DNA of 64,000 nt from positions 3,410,001-3,474,000 of the forward strand of contig NZ_CP150291.1 in assembly GCF_038051985.1 (NCBI RefSeq), in the 5' to 3' direction. Numbering within the stretch: the first letter of the stretch is position 1; every line of letters begins with the position of its first letter. The notes beneath the pieces are model-generated. The model did not search any database. It was not told the DNA's origin and saw only the letters and a program-made list of their open reading frames with translations. Origin of the DNA: Solibacillus sp. FSL H8-0523. Its GTDB lineage: Bacteria; Bacillota; Bacilli; Bacillales_A; Planococcaceae. Below are positions 37,069 to 46,248 of this stretch, in pieces. A program made the position numbers and the translations under genes.

Positions 37069-38352
37069 TTAACGGACAGTACTTGAACTATTTGTAGCGA
37101 ATCCTGCAATTAATGACTGCCTTTCATTCCATGTCATTGGTGGTTGCGTATGAGGTAATTCCTTCATCGTAATTGCACCCTCTGCCGGACAGACTATCGA
37201 ACATAAATTACAACCTACACAGTCCTCTTCACGAACTTTTAGCATCGGACGCCCATTTTCTGAATATAAATCGATACATTGATGAGACGTATCTTCACAA
37301 GCAATATGACACTTATTACAATTAATACAAATGTCATTATTAATTTCCGCAACTACTTTGTAATTTAAGTCTAAATCACCCCAATCAGAATATTTTGGAA
37401 CTGTTTTTCCGACTAAGTCCATTACTGATGTTAAGCCTTTTTCATCTAAATAGTTGCTTAAACCATCAATCATGTCCTCTACAATGCTAAAGCCATGATG
37501 CATTGCTGCCGTACAAACCTGTACGCTTGTAGAACCCATTAATATAAATTCAGCAGCGTCCTGCCAGTTCGAAATTCCACCAATACCTGAAATCGGTACA
37601 TTTATATATGGATTTCTTGCGCATTCACCAACCATATTCAGTGCAATTGGCTTCACCGCTGGGCCACAATACCCTCCATGTGCGCCTTTGTTTCCAACGT
37701 GAGGAATGGTATTCCAAGAATTTAAGTCCACACCAGCTAAACTATTAATGGTGTTAATCATACTAATTGCGTCTGCACCACCACGAATAGCCGCTTCCGC
37801 CGTTACAGTAATATCTGTAATATTAGGTGTTAATTTTACAATTACAGGTACTTCAGCATACTCTTTCGCCCAATAAGTTTGCTTTTCTACCAGCTCCGGT
37901 ACTTGACCTGAAGCTGCGCCCATCCCACGCTCGGCCATTCCATGTGGACAACCAAAATTCAATTCGAAGCCATCTACCCCGACATCTTGTACTTTTTTTA
38001 CAATTTCATGCCATTTTTCAGCTTTTGGCTCTACCATTAAAGAAGCGATAATTGCATGATTTGGAAATCTCTTTTTCGTTTCATAAATCTCTTTTAAATT
38101 CACTTCTAATGGACGATCCGTGATTAACTCAATATTGTTGAAGCCAGCGACTTTTTGACCATTAAAACTAACAGCTGCAAAACGGGAAGAAACGTTTAAA
38201 ATGGGATCTCCCAAAGTTTTCCAAACAGCGCCACCCCAGCCCGCTTCAAAGGCTCTTTGAACTTGATAGCCCGAGTTTGTTGGTGGTGCTGATGCTAGCC
38301 AAAAAGGATTTGGTGACTTTATACCAGCAAAATTTATTCTTAAATCTGCCAT
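37069..38352 (-). CDS. preA: NAD-dependent dihydropyrimidine dehydrogenase subunit PreA
   Basis: PreA (427 aa) holds the FMN-containing dihydroorotate-dehydrogenase-like barrel that reduces uracil and thymine. Visible are the N-terminal LRINFAGIKSPNPFWLASAP and the NFGCPHGMAERGMG segment. The C-terminus has two ferredoxin-type 4Fe-4S clusters (CINCNKCHIAC; CVGCNLCSIVCP). It follows preT by 11 bp; the two form the enzyme complex, with electrons passed from NADH through PreT. The ATG has a GGGGG-type site. Confidence 0.95.
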   Translation of the reverse strand: MADLRINFAGIKSPNPFWLASAPPTNSGYQVQRAFEAGWGGAVWKTLGDPILNVSSRFAAVSFNGQKVAGFNNIELITDRPLEVNLKEIYETKKRFPNHAIIASLMVEPKAEKWHEIVKKVQDVGVDGFELNFGCPHGMAERGMGAASGQVPELVEKQTYWAKEYAEVPVIVKLTPNITDITVTAEAAIRGGADAISMINTINSLAGVDLNSWNTIPHVGNKGAHGGYCGPAVKPIALNMVGECARNPYINVPISGIGGISNWQDAAEFILMGSTSVQVCTAAMHHGFSIVEDMIDGLSNYLDEKGLTSVMDLVGKTVPKYSDWGDLDLNYKVVAEINNDICINCNKCHIACEDTSHQCIDLYSENGRPMLKVREEDCVGCNLCSIVCPAEGAITMKELPHTQPPMTWNERQSLIAGFATNSSSTVR

Positions 38353-38363
38353 TTGAATACCCC

Positions 38364-39701
38364 CTATGCAATTTCTGAATTTGCGTTTAGTTCATTATGA
38401 ATTGCGTATGCCGAATCTTTTCCTTGTTGTGCCGCGGATACTACAGTTGCTTCCCCGTAGCCATTGCCAAAAATAGCATCACCACAAGCGTAAATTTTCG
38501 GATTCGATGTCTTTAAACTATTCATATCTACATCAATCACACCACGTGTATTTGCTAATCCTAAATGTTCGATTAGCTCATATTGTTTTGATTGACCGAT
38601 AGCTCGAATGACGGCATCCGTTTCAATGACAAATTCAGAATGAGGGATTTCAGTTAAAGAACCTTTTCCATTTTCAATTCCAGTTAACTTCATTTTCACA
38701 CATTCCATACCAATGACTTTGCCGTTTTCATCTCCAATGATTCGCTTAGGTAATGTTAACCATCTAAATTCAACACCATCCTGCTTGGCAAAATCATATT
38801 CAAAATCATAGGCCGTCATTTCTTTTGATGTACGGCGGTAAACAATCTGAACTTGCTCTGCGCCTAATCGTACCGAACATGTCGCTGCATCAATCGCTGT
38901 ATTTCCAGCACCGATTACTACTGCTTTTTTGCCTAGTACTTTGTCCGTAAACGAAGCTTTTGATTCTTTGACGAAATCAATCGCATCATATACACCCTCT
39001 AAATCTTCACCCTCAATACCTAGCATCGGCACTTTCCCCATTCCAACCGCTACGATGATGCGATCGAAATTGGCAAGGAGATCATCTACTAATACATCTT
39101 CTCCAATTTTTGTATTCGTTTTTATTTCAACGCCTAGGTTTTGAACTTGTTGTACTTCCCATTCCACGACATCTTGCGGTAAGCGGAAAGAAACAATTCC
39201 GTAGTAATTTAGGCCGCCCGCTTTTTCGTCTGCTTCGTAAATCGTCACGCTATAGCCTAATAACGCCAATTCACGCGCAGCAGATAATCCTGCAGGTCCA
39301 CTTCCAATAATCGCAATTTTCTTGCCGTTCGCTGGTTTTGGCGTAAACAATTTTACATTGGATTCGCGTAGCCAATCTGTTGCATAGCGCTGCAGGTGAC
39401 CAATTTGAATTGGTTTTTCCTCGCTATTTAAAACACAAGCCCCCTCACAAAGCTCGATTGTTGGACATACACGTGCACAGCTCGCCCCTACTGGATTTGA
39501 CTCCATAATGACACGCGCAGAGCCCTTCATATTATTCGAAGCAATTTTCTTTATAAAGCTTGGAATATTAATACTTGTTGGACACGCTTGAATGCAAGGC
39601 GCATCATAGCAATACAGACAACGATTTGCTTCAACAGTTGCTGCGTATGTTGTTAAGCCCCCAAACATTTCTTCAAAGTTTTTTGCTAAACCATTATTCA
39701 T
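38364..39701 (-). CDS. preT: NAD-dependent dihydropyrimidine dehydrogenase subunit PreT
   Basis: PreT (445 aa) is the FAD/NAD subunit, related to the small subunit of glutamate synthase. N-terminal Fe-S cysteines appear in CLYCYDAPCIQACPTSI and CARVCPTIELCEGACV. The FAD-binding GSGPAGLSAARELALLGY (~133-150) and the NAD-binding GAGNTAIDAA (~260) follow, and ACGDAI closes the FAD site. It lies upstream of preA in the same operon. Confidence 0.94.
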   Translation of the reverse strand: MNNGLAKNFEEMFGGLTTYAATVEANRCLYCYDAPCIQACPTSINIPSFIKKIASNNMKGSARVIMESNPVGASCARVCPTIELCEGACVLNSEEKPIQIGHLQRYATDWLRESNVKLFTPKPANGKKIAIIGSGPAGLSAARELALLGYSVTIYEADEKAGGLNYYGIVSFRLPQDVVEWEVQQVQNLGVEIKTNTKIGEDVLVDDLLANFDRIIVAVGMGKVPMLGIEGEDLEGVYDAIDFVKESKASFTDKVLGKKAVVIGAGNTAIDAATCSVRLGAEQVQIVYRRTSKEMTAYDFEYDFAKQDGVEFRWLTLPKRIIGDENGKVIGMECVKMKLTGIENGKGSLTEIPHSEFVIETDAVIRAIGQSKQYELIEHLGLANTRGVIDVDMNSLKTSNPKIYACGDAIFGNGYGEATVVSAAQQGKDSAYAIHNELNANSEIA

Positions 39702-39759
39702 TTCATAACAACCCTCTCTCCAGTGCGATTTGTTATTACTTGTCTAGTGGATTTAATGC

Positions 39760-41157
39760 TTATGAATTTACTTTCTTTTTACTCTTTACTTCGCGACGAA
39801 TATATTTCCCGCTACCTAGCTCACCTACAAACTCTTTATCTTTAATTACATACTCGCCACGTACTAAAACGCTTGTCGGTTCCCCCGTCACTTCCAAACC
39901 TTCAAATGCGTTATAGTCCACATTCATATGATGTGTTTTTGCAGAAATTGTTCGTTTTACAGTCGGATCAAATAATACGATATCCGCATCTGAGCCAATT
40001 GCAATCGTCCCTTTTTGTGGGAACAATCCAAAAATCTTTGCAGACTGTGTAGAAATCATATCTACAAATTCATTTACTGAAATACGACCTTTTTCTACTC
40101 CTTCTGAATACAAGACAGAAAAACGATCTTCAATAAATGGACCACCATTTGGAATCTTCGAGAAGTCATCTTTCCCTAATGATTTCTTACCGTTGAAACT
40201 GAAGGAACATTGATCAGAACCGATTGTTTGTAATTGTTTGGCTTTCAATGCATTCCATAATACTTCTTGATGTTCTTTTGGACGTAATGGTGGTGACCAT
40301 ACATATTTTGCCCCTTCAAAGTCCGGCTTTTCTAATGCAGTTTGATCGAGTACTAAATAAGGCGGACAAGTTTCACCTAAAACATCGTAGCCTTTATTAC
40401 GTGCTGAAACGATTTCATCCACTGCTTCTTTACACGTTACGTGTACAACATAAAGTTTTGCTCCTGCTAAATTAGCGAGTTCTATCGCACGTTTTGTCGC
40501 TTCACCTTCAACTTCTGGCGGACGAGTTAATGCGTGATAAATCGGTGCGGTATTACCGTTCGCTTTTGCCTCTTCCACAAGCTCATCAATAACTGAACCA
40601 TTTTCACAGTGCACCATAACCGTTGCTCCTAGCTCTTTTCCAACTTTAAATGCCTGGAATAATGTGCGATCTGATGCTTGGAATTCTTTTGCATAAGCTA
40701 AAAAAACTTTGATTGAACTAATTCCGCCTTTATCCAATGCTTCTGGTAATTCTTTTAGACGTTGCTCATTTAAGTCACCAATCATTAGGTGGAAACCGTA
40801 GTCTATAACAGCCTTATCCTTCGATTTACTATGCCAAGTTTCGATTGCATCCATTAATGTCGGCGATCCTGCACTAATACAAAAATCGATAATTGTTGTC
40901 GTTCCTCCAAAAGCAGCAGCAATTGTTCCTGACTCCCAATCATCATCTGTAACTGTATTGTTAAATGGCATGTCTAAATGAGTATGAGGATCAATTCCAC
41001 CAGGGAATAAAAGTTTACCTGATGCATCAATAACCTCCGCTTCTTCATCTTGGATACTTAACGCAATTTGTTGAATAATCCCATCCTCAATTAACACATC
41101 AGCTTTATAGGTATCCGTAGCCGTAACAATTGTTCCCCCAGTAATAATCTTCTTCAT
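39760..41157 (-). CDS. hydA: dihydropyrimidinase (D-hydantoinase type)
   Basis: The 465-aa amidohydrolase opens dihydrouracil or dihydrothymine to N-carbamoyl-beta-amino acids. The binuclear metal site shows HTHLDMPF (~58), the carboxylated Lys in SSIKVFLAYA (~150), His in MVHCENG (~182) and in VVHVTC (~238), and Asp in GSDQCSF (~315). The length and motifs match dihydropyrimidinases better than allantoinases. It heads the operon hydA-preT-preA-permease. Confidence 0.94.
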   Translation of the reverse strand: MKKIITGGTIVTATDTYKADVLIEDGIIQQIALSIQDEEAEVIDASGKLLFPGGIDPHTHLDMPFNNTVTDDDWESGTIAAAFGGTTTIIDFCISAGSPTLMDAIETWHSKSKDKAVIDYGFHLMIGDLNEQRLKELPEALDKGGISSIKVFLAYAKEFQASDRTLFQAFKVGKELGATVMVHCENGSVIDELVEEAKANGNTAPIYHALTRPPEVEGEATKRAIELANLAGAKLYVVHVTCKEAVDEIVSARNKGYDVLGETCPPYLVLDQTALEKPDFEGAKYVWSPPLRPKEHQEVLWNALKAKQLQTIGSDQCSFSFNGKKSLGKDDFSKIPNGGPFIEDRFSVLYSEGVEKGRISVNEFVDMISTQSAKIFGLFPQKGTIAIGSDADIVLFDPTVKRTISAKTHHMNVDYNAFEGLEVTGEPTSVLVRGEYVIKDKEFVGELGSGKYIRREVKSKKKVNS

Positions 41158-41243
41158 AGAAACCCCTCCTGTTTTCTATTTACTTATCTAAATTCTTGCA
41201 TACTTAACTTTTTATAAGCATATTATTAAAATAATATACATAT

Positions 41244-41272
41244 ATTATATGTTACTTTTTTTTACATATAAT
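41244..41272. promoter_or_regulatory. inverted repeat upstream of hydA (candidate regulator site)
   Basis: ATTATATGT and ACATATAAT are perfect 9-bp arms around 11 nt. The site lies ~90 bp before hydA. Similar TGTWA...TTACA repeats occur before the aminotransferase gene and in the pucR intergenic region. Confidence 0.4.
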
Positions 41273-41544
41273 CCACTTATATAAAATAATACAAGTATTT
41301 CTCTTTATAATTTTTATTTTACTTGATAAGTAATCGTAGTTTAATATACAAAAAGTATGTTTTTGTTAGGCTTTTTTAGACATAAGGTAAAAGAGGGCAC
41401 TTTTCCTTACTTTCAGTGTCATTTCTTCTTACATATAAGTACCTAAGTATTTTAAAAACGTCGTTATTTATCTCTACTCCGATTTTTTAAGAATAAATGT
41501 ATTTTTATTAAATTTAACGGTTTTATATACAACTATAAAAAGAC
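41273..41544. other. non-coding spacer between the two pyrimidine operons
   Basis: AT-rich sequence with no gene. Together with 41158-41272 it must hold the hydA promoter. No clear -35/-10 pair was singled out. Confidence 0.45.
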
Positions 41545-41581
41545 AAACAGCTGGCCTCTATTTTTTAGAGACCAGCTGTTT
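41545..41581 (-). terminator. terminator after the semialdehyde dehydrogenase gene
   Basis: AAACAGCTGG.CTCTA and TAGAG.CCAGCTGTTT form a ~15-bp stem with one mismatch. The minus strand continues GTCTTTTTATAG. It lies 11 bp from the stop at 41592. Confidence 0.85.
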
Positions 41582-41591
41582 TAAAAATTAG

Positions 41592-43109
41592 TTAATTATT
41601 GCTAGGAAATGCGAATGTAGAAGCTGATTTTTCCGTTGTCTCTGGCCAGCGCTCTGATACGGTTTTCGTTTTTGTGAAGAAGCGAGCCTGATCCGGACCA
41701 AACATATGCCCTTCCCCGAAGCGAGAGCCTTTAAAACCAGCAAAGTTATGGTATCCAACTGGAATTGGAATCGGTACATTGACACCTACCATGCCAACAT
41801 CAATTTCAGTTGTAAATTTACGTGCGGCATGACCATCATTCGTAAAAATCGTTACGCCATTTGCTAACTCTTGAGCGTTTATGAAATCAATTGCCTCCGA
41901 AAGTGTATTTACTCGCACAACATTTCGAGCTGGTCCGAAAACCTCTTGTTCAAAAATATCCATGTCCTTTGTAATATGGTCTAATAATGTCGGACCTACA
42001 AAGAAGCCTTCTGCATTTTTCACAATATCCAATTCACGACCATCATTTACTACCGTCGCCCCTTGTTGTTCAGCTAAATCGATTGCCTTTATGATACTTT
42101 CTTTTGACTCTTTTGAAATAACAGGCCCAAAATCCGTACCTTCTTCTGTGTAGCTGCCAACTTTCAACTTGCTTATTTTGTCTTTTAAAATCGCGACTAA
42201 TTTATTTGCTGTTTCTTCACCAACTGGCATAATCGTAGAAATCGCCATACAACGTTGAGAAGCCGCGCCATATGCTGCACCAATAAACGCATTCGCTACT
42301 TGCTCTAAATCCGCATCCGGCATAACCACCATATTATTTTTCCCACCACCTAGAGCCGTTACACGCTTCCCATATTTAGCCCCTGTCTCGTAAATATATT
42401 TTGCAACGGGTGTTGACCCTACAAAAGAAATTGCCTGGACAGCGGGATTTTCTAATAGCTCATTTACAGCTTCTTTGCTGCCGTTTACTACTGTCCAAAT
42501 CCCATCTGGCAAACCTGCTTTTTTCCACAATTCACTGATGAATAAGGAAGTCATCGGCACCTTTTCAGAAGCTTTTAAAATAACGGCATTTCCTACAGCA
42601 ATTGCCATAGACGTTTGCGCTAATGGCACCATTATCGGAAAGTTGAATGGTGATATAGCCGCAACTACACCTAAAGGATATTTAGCAGAATAGGCATTAA
42701 TTTGACCACCGACGTTCACCGAATATTCACCCTTTACTAAGTGAGGGGCTCCAATCGCTAAATCCACTGACTCCAATGCTCGTGTAACTTCACCACGTGC
42801 ATCCTCTAATGTTTTGCCGCTTTCAGTACAAATGATTGTTAATAATTGTTCCATGTTTTCTGTAATTTGATAACGGAAGCGCATCAATACTTCTGCACGC
42901 TTCGCCACAGCAAGATCTCTCCATGCCGGAAAAGCGGCTTTTGCTGTTGCAATTGCTTCACGCGTTTCTTCAGCTGTTGCAATCGGAACATCAGCAATCA
43001 CTTCACCAGTAGATGGATTAAAGACTTTCGAATAATGCCCGCTTTTCCCCTCGATTAATTTCCCATTGATAAAATGAGTTAATTTCCTTACCGAAACTGC
43101 ATCTATCAT
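41592..43109 (-). CDS. mmsA: CoA-acylating (methyl)malonate-semialdehyde dehydrogenase
   Basis: The 505-aa aldehyde dehydrogenase is of the CoA-acylating MmsA/IolA type. It oxidises malonate or methylmalonate semialdehyde to acetyl- or propionyl-CoA with loss of CO2. The NAD-binding SPFNFPIMVP, glycine motif SFVGSTPVAKYIYE and catalytic Cys in GAASQRCMAIS are clear. Absence of the usual general-base Glu near LGGGKNN fits the acylating class. It follows the aminotransferase by 14 bp, completing degradation of the C3/C4 skeleton. Confidence 0.93.
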   Translation of the reverse strand: MIDAVSVRKLTHFINGKLIEGKSGHYSKVFNPSTGEVIADVPIATAEETREAIATAKAAFPAWRDLAVAKRAEVLMRFRYQITENMEQLLTIICTESGKTLEDARGEVTRALESVDLAIGAPHLVKGEYSVNVGGQINAYSAKYPLGVVAAISPFNFPIMVPLAQTSMAIAVGNAVILKASEKVPMTSLFISELWKKAGLPDGIWTVVNGSKEAVNELLENPAVQAISFVGSTPVAKYIYETGAKYGKRVTALGGGKNNMVVMPDADLEQVANAFIGAAYGAASQRCMAISTIMPVGEETANKLVAILKDKISKLKVGSYTEEGTDFGPVISKESKESIIKAIDLAEQQGATVVNDGRELDIVKNAEGFFVGPTLLDHITKDMDIFEQEVFGPARNVVRVNTLSEAIDFINAQELANGVTIFTNDGHAARKFTTEIDVGMVGVNVPIPIPVGYHNFAGFKGSRFGEGHMFGPDQARFFTKTKTVSERWPETTEKSASTFAFPSNN

Positions 43110-43123
43110 ACTTAATATCCCCC

Positions 43124-44479
43124 TTATTTAATACTGTTTACGGCCTCAATAAATATATTTGCAATAAAATCTTTTTCCTCTACTGTAATGGAAAGCGGTG
43201 GTGATAACGTTAATACATTATTAAAATCCGCTACAGTAACGCCATTTTTCCCGATGATTAATCCCTTTTGCTTACAATAAGCAATTACAGCATTTACCTT
43301 CTGGACATCAAGTGGCAATTTCGTTTCTTTATTTTCAACTAGTTCAATACCGATTAATAAACCTTTCCCACGAATATCCCCTACGTACGGATGATTACTT
43401 AATTGTTCTGTTAAAGTGTGCATGAGTACTTCTCCAAGCTGCGCAGATTGCTCAAATAAGTTTTCGCGTTCCATCACTTCAATATTTTTTAAAGCGACCG
43501 CGCAAGCAACTGGTGACCCACCGAATGTATTGACATGACGGAAAAACTCATAGTCCCCACCATCCATAAATTGTTCATAAATTTCTCGACGGATTGCCGT
43601 TGCCGACAATGGCATGTAGGCACTCGTCAGTCCCTTCGCCATCGTCACAATATCAGGCTTAATTCCATAGTTTTGGAACCCAAATGCTTTTCCTGTTCGC
43701 CCAAAGCCACATATAACCTCATCAACAATTAATAATGCCCCGTGTTTTTCACATACTTCTTTAACACCCTTTAAATAGGCATCATTCGGTACAAGAACGC
43801 CACCACCCGTAATAATAGGCTCCATAATAACTGCGGCAATCGTTTCTGACATTTCCCAAGTCATCACTTGATCAAGGTTTTTCACACTAGGTAGCGACGT
43901 AACATCCCCATTTTGCACTTCTTCTGGATGACGATATTGATCAGGTGGTGCTACATGTAAAAAGCCCGGAGCAAGTGGCTCGTATTTATATTTACGCTGC
44001 GCTTGGCCCGTTGCTGCTAAAGCACCCATCGTATTCCCGTGATACGCACGGTAACGCGAGACAATTTTATAGCGGTTGGTTTCCCCTTTTTGTTGATGGT
44101 ATTGACGCACTACTTTAAACGCGACTTCATTTGCTTCCGAACCACTATTTGAATAAAAAACGACATATTCATCCCCAAGCAATTCGCTAATTTTTTGGCT
44201 TAATAAAATCGCCGGTGTGTGTCCATTTGTTAGCGGTGTATATGAATTTTTTAGCATCTGCTCATAAGCAACTTCAGCAATTTCCTTTCGACCATACCCA
44301 ATATTGGTACACCAAAGTCCCGCCATCGCATCTAAATATTTATTGCCATCAATATCCGTCAACCAAGCCCCTTCTGCTCGTTCAACAATAAATGTAGCAT
44401 CCGGGTTATAAGGCTTCATCGAATGCCATACATGCTTTTCGTCATTTGCCTTCCAGTTGTACTCTACGTATTGGCTCAT
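43124..44479 (-). CDS. class III omega-aminotransferase (beta-alanine/3-aminoisobutyrate type)
   Basis: The 451-aa PLP enzyme belongs to aminotransferase class III. It shows YSNSGSEANEVAFKVVRQYH, SRYRAYHGNTMGALAATG, LLIVDEVICGFGRTGKAFGF and the PLP Lys in TMAKGLTSAYMP. In this cluster its donor should be beta-alanine or 3-aminoisobutyrate from uracil or thymine, giving the semialdehyde used by the next enzyme. The amino acceptor (pyruvate or 2-oxoglutarate) cannot be told. The RBS is GGAGGGAAG. Confidence 0.92.
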   Translation of the reverse strand: MSQYVEYNWKANDEKHVWHSMKPYNPDATFIVERAEGAWLTDIDGNKYLDAMAGLWCTNIGYGRKEIAEVAYEQMLKNSYTPLTNGHTPAILLSQKISELLGDEYVVFYSNSGSEANEVAFKVVRQYHQQKGETNRYKIVSRYRAYHGNTMGALAATGQAQRKYKYEPLAPGFLHVAPPDQYRHPEEVQNGDVTSLPSVKNLDQVMTWEMSETIAAVIMEPIITGGGVLVPNDAYLKGVKEVCEKHGALLIVDEVICGFGRTGKAFGFQNYGIKPDIVTMAKGLTSAYMPLSATAIRREIYEQFMDGGDYEFFRHVNTFGGSPVACAVALKNIEVMERENLFEQSAQLGEVLMHTLTEQLSNHPYVGDIRGKGLLIGIELVENKETKLPLDVQKVNAVIAYCKQKGLIIGKNGVTVADFNNVLTLSPPLSITVEEKDFIANIFIEAVNSIK

Positions 44480-44549
44480 GTACTTCCCTCCTAAGTTTCG
44501 AACTTATCTATATTTTCGCTTATTAGAAGTATTAGAGCACTATACATTG

Positions 44550-44568
44550 TGTAAAATGATTTTTTACA
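44550..44568. promoter_or_regulatory. inverted repeat upstream of the aminotransferase gene
   Basis: TGTAAAA and TTTTACA are perfect arms around 5 nt, 70 bp before the aminotransferase start. It resembles the sites at 41244 and 46160 and may bind the PucR regulator or serve as part of the promoter. Confidence 0.4.
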
Positions 44569-44579
44569 TGTATTTCACA

Positions 44580-46121
44580 TTAAGGCAACTTTTCTTCCCT
44601 CATATAATTATGCTTTGTCATCAATAACATGATTTCTAAACATAATCGATTTTCATAATTCATAAAATTATCGCCAATGATATGTTCAATTTTCTCAAGA
44701 CGATGATAAAGCGTTTGACGAACGATAAACAATTTTTCCGCTGTTTCCTTTTTTAATCCATTGCATTGAAAATAAATATCCAATGTTTGAATTAAGTTGG
44801 TATTGTGCTTGCTATCATACTGACTTAGCTTTTCAATCTTTTCCTTTGCGGCTTGCATCAAGCTATTGTTATTTTGTAACACCTTCACCATGTGATAAAG
44901 GATTAATTCATCATAAAAATAAGAGAGCTCCATATTTTTCATGCGGATTTGTAATGATTCCTGAGCAGTTTGATAACTCTCTTTTAATTCATTATAGTGA
45001 TAGACATATTTCCCAACAGCAATGAGCGTATCCAGTCGATATTGATTAATAATTTCATTCATCGCGCGCTTCATTCGTTCTTTATACGTATCTGCCTGTG
45101 CTAGATCGTTTAAGATGAATATTAAATATTGGGACTGTTCTATAATAAATGTATAAAAACCCTCTTTTTGCAATGCTTGGCGAAGATTGATTTTATAATT
45201 GGTTAAATCGTTTTTAATATTTTTTCTTTTCAGCTGATGAATCATTACCATCCAGCCATTTTGTTTTAATTTTTGGTCGATTTCTTCAATAAAATAAAGC
45301 ATTTCCTCATCGCTAATTTCATCTTCCAGCCATTTTTCAAAAAATTTACGGTTTTCACTTTCAAGCTTTTCTTCAATATATAAATCTCTTAATACAAATT
45401 GAGACAACGTAACGACTGTGCGGTCTAAAATTAATAAATCCAATTCGGTAATTTCTTTTTTCTCAGAATATATATGTACCGTTCCATATACTTGATCAAA
45501 TAGGTTCATTACATTGCTCGCTTTATACTTACTGCCTAAGTTCATGATGTAATTTTTATAATTTTCAATCTTTTTATCAGGGATTGCTAGGCTTGTTCCT
45601 TTGTTCACTTCAAAATAAATATTTACGTTTAAATACTTTTGCATATACTGCAAGATCTTTACTTTGTCATTCACTTTTAAAACATAGTTATTTATTTTTT
45701 GCGAGTAATCTTCTAGCTGCCTTAAAACATCATACTGTTGATGAATAATCTCTGTATGCAAGTCTTGTGTAATGCCAATAAACGGTACAACTTCTTGGAA
45801 AACTATAAGTGGAAAATCCAAGCTATCCGCTAAAATGATGACACTTTCCGGGATGACTTCGATATACATGCCTAATTCAATACATAGTCCAGCTACATCT
45901 AAATCACTAAGCTGTTGGACAAATTGTAAAAAGCCTTGTTCATTGTCCTTTAAAATAACTCCCGTAGTAAGGATGAGTTCATTTCCCTTTATTAGCTGTT
46001 TCACATCGATAACTTCTAATATATGAATCCACTTTATGCCATGGTTTAAGCCTGTTTTACCTGCAACTACTTTTGCAGATTCAAAGTGTTTCCGATTTAA
46101 AACTTCTTTTACAGTGATCAT
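44580..46121 (-). CDS. PucR-family transcriptional regulator of pyrimidine catabolism
   Basis: The 513-aa protein has an N-terminal PucR ligand domain (MITVKEVLNRKHFESAKVVA, WIHILEVIDVKQLIKGNELI), a GGDEF-like middle region and a C-terminal helix-turn-helix (KKETAEKLFIVRQTLYHRLE). The ATG at 46121 is 8 nt after AGGAGG; an earlier TTG is rejected. It stands between the aminotransferase-mmsA operon and the divergent amidohydrolase gene, so it probably activates the cluster in response to a pyrimidine intermediate. Confidence 0.9.
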   Translation of the reverse strand: MITVKEVLNRKHFESAKVVAGKTGLNHGIKWIHILEVIDVKQLIKGNELILTTGVILKDNEQGFLQFVQQLSDLDVAGLCIELGMYIEVIPESVIILADSLDFPLIVFQEVVPFIGITQDLHTEIIHQQYDVLRQLEDYSQKINNYVLKVNDKVKILQYMQKYLNVNIYFEVNKGTSLAIPDKKIENYKNYIMNLGSKYKASNVMNLFDQVYGTVHIYSEKKEITELDLLILDRTVVTLSQFVLRDLYIEEKLESENRKFFEKWLEDEISDEEMLYFIEEIDQKLKQNGWMVMIHQLKRKNIKNDLTNYKINLRQALQKEGFYTFIIEQSQYLIFILNDLAQADTYKERMKRAMNEIINQYRLDTLIAVGKYVYHYNELKESYQTAQESLQIRMKNMELSYFYDELILYHMVKVLQNNNSLMQAAKEKIEKLSQYDSKHNTNLIQTLDIYFQCNGLKKETAEKLFIVRQTLYHRLEKIEHIIGDNFMNYENRLCLEIMLLMTKHNYMREEKLP

Positions 46122-46159
46122 AAGCAATTCCTCCTACAATTAACAAACTGTCTATACAA

Positions 46160-46181
46160 TTATTGTAACATTTTACAATAA
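46160..46181. promoter_or_regulatory. inverted repeat in the pucR-amidohydrolase intergenic region
   Basis: TTATTGTAA and TTACAATAA are perfect 9-bp arms around CATT. It lies between the two divergent starts, the expected place for the PucR operator. Confidence 0.45.
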
Positions 46182-46248
46182 GTATATATAAATATGTTAT
46201 ATGTCAGTGCTAAAGTATATATATTATGGATTTAAAGGAGGACGCACA

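Noticed and set aside
41158-41591. Riboswitch in the long leader of hydA
   Set aside because: The sequence is AT-rich, with no conserved aptamer-like blocks and only the inverted repeat and the terminator of the upstream gene.
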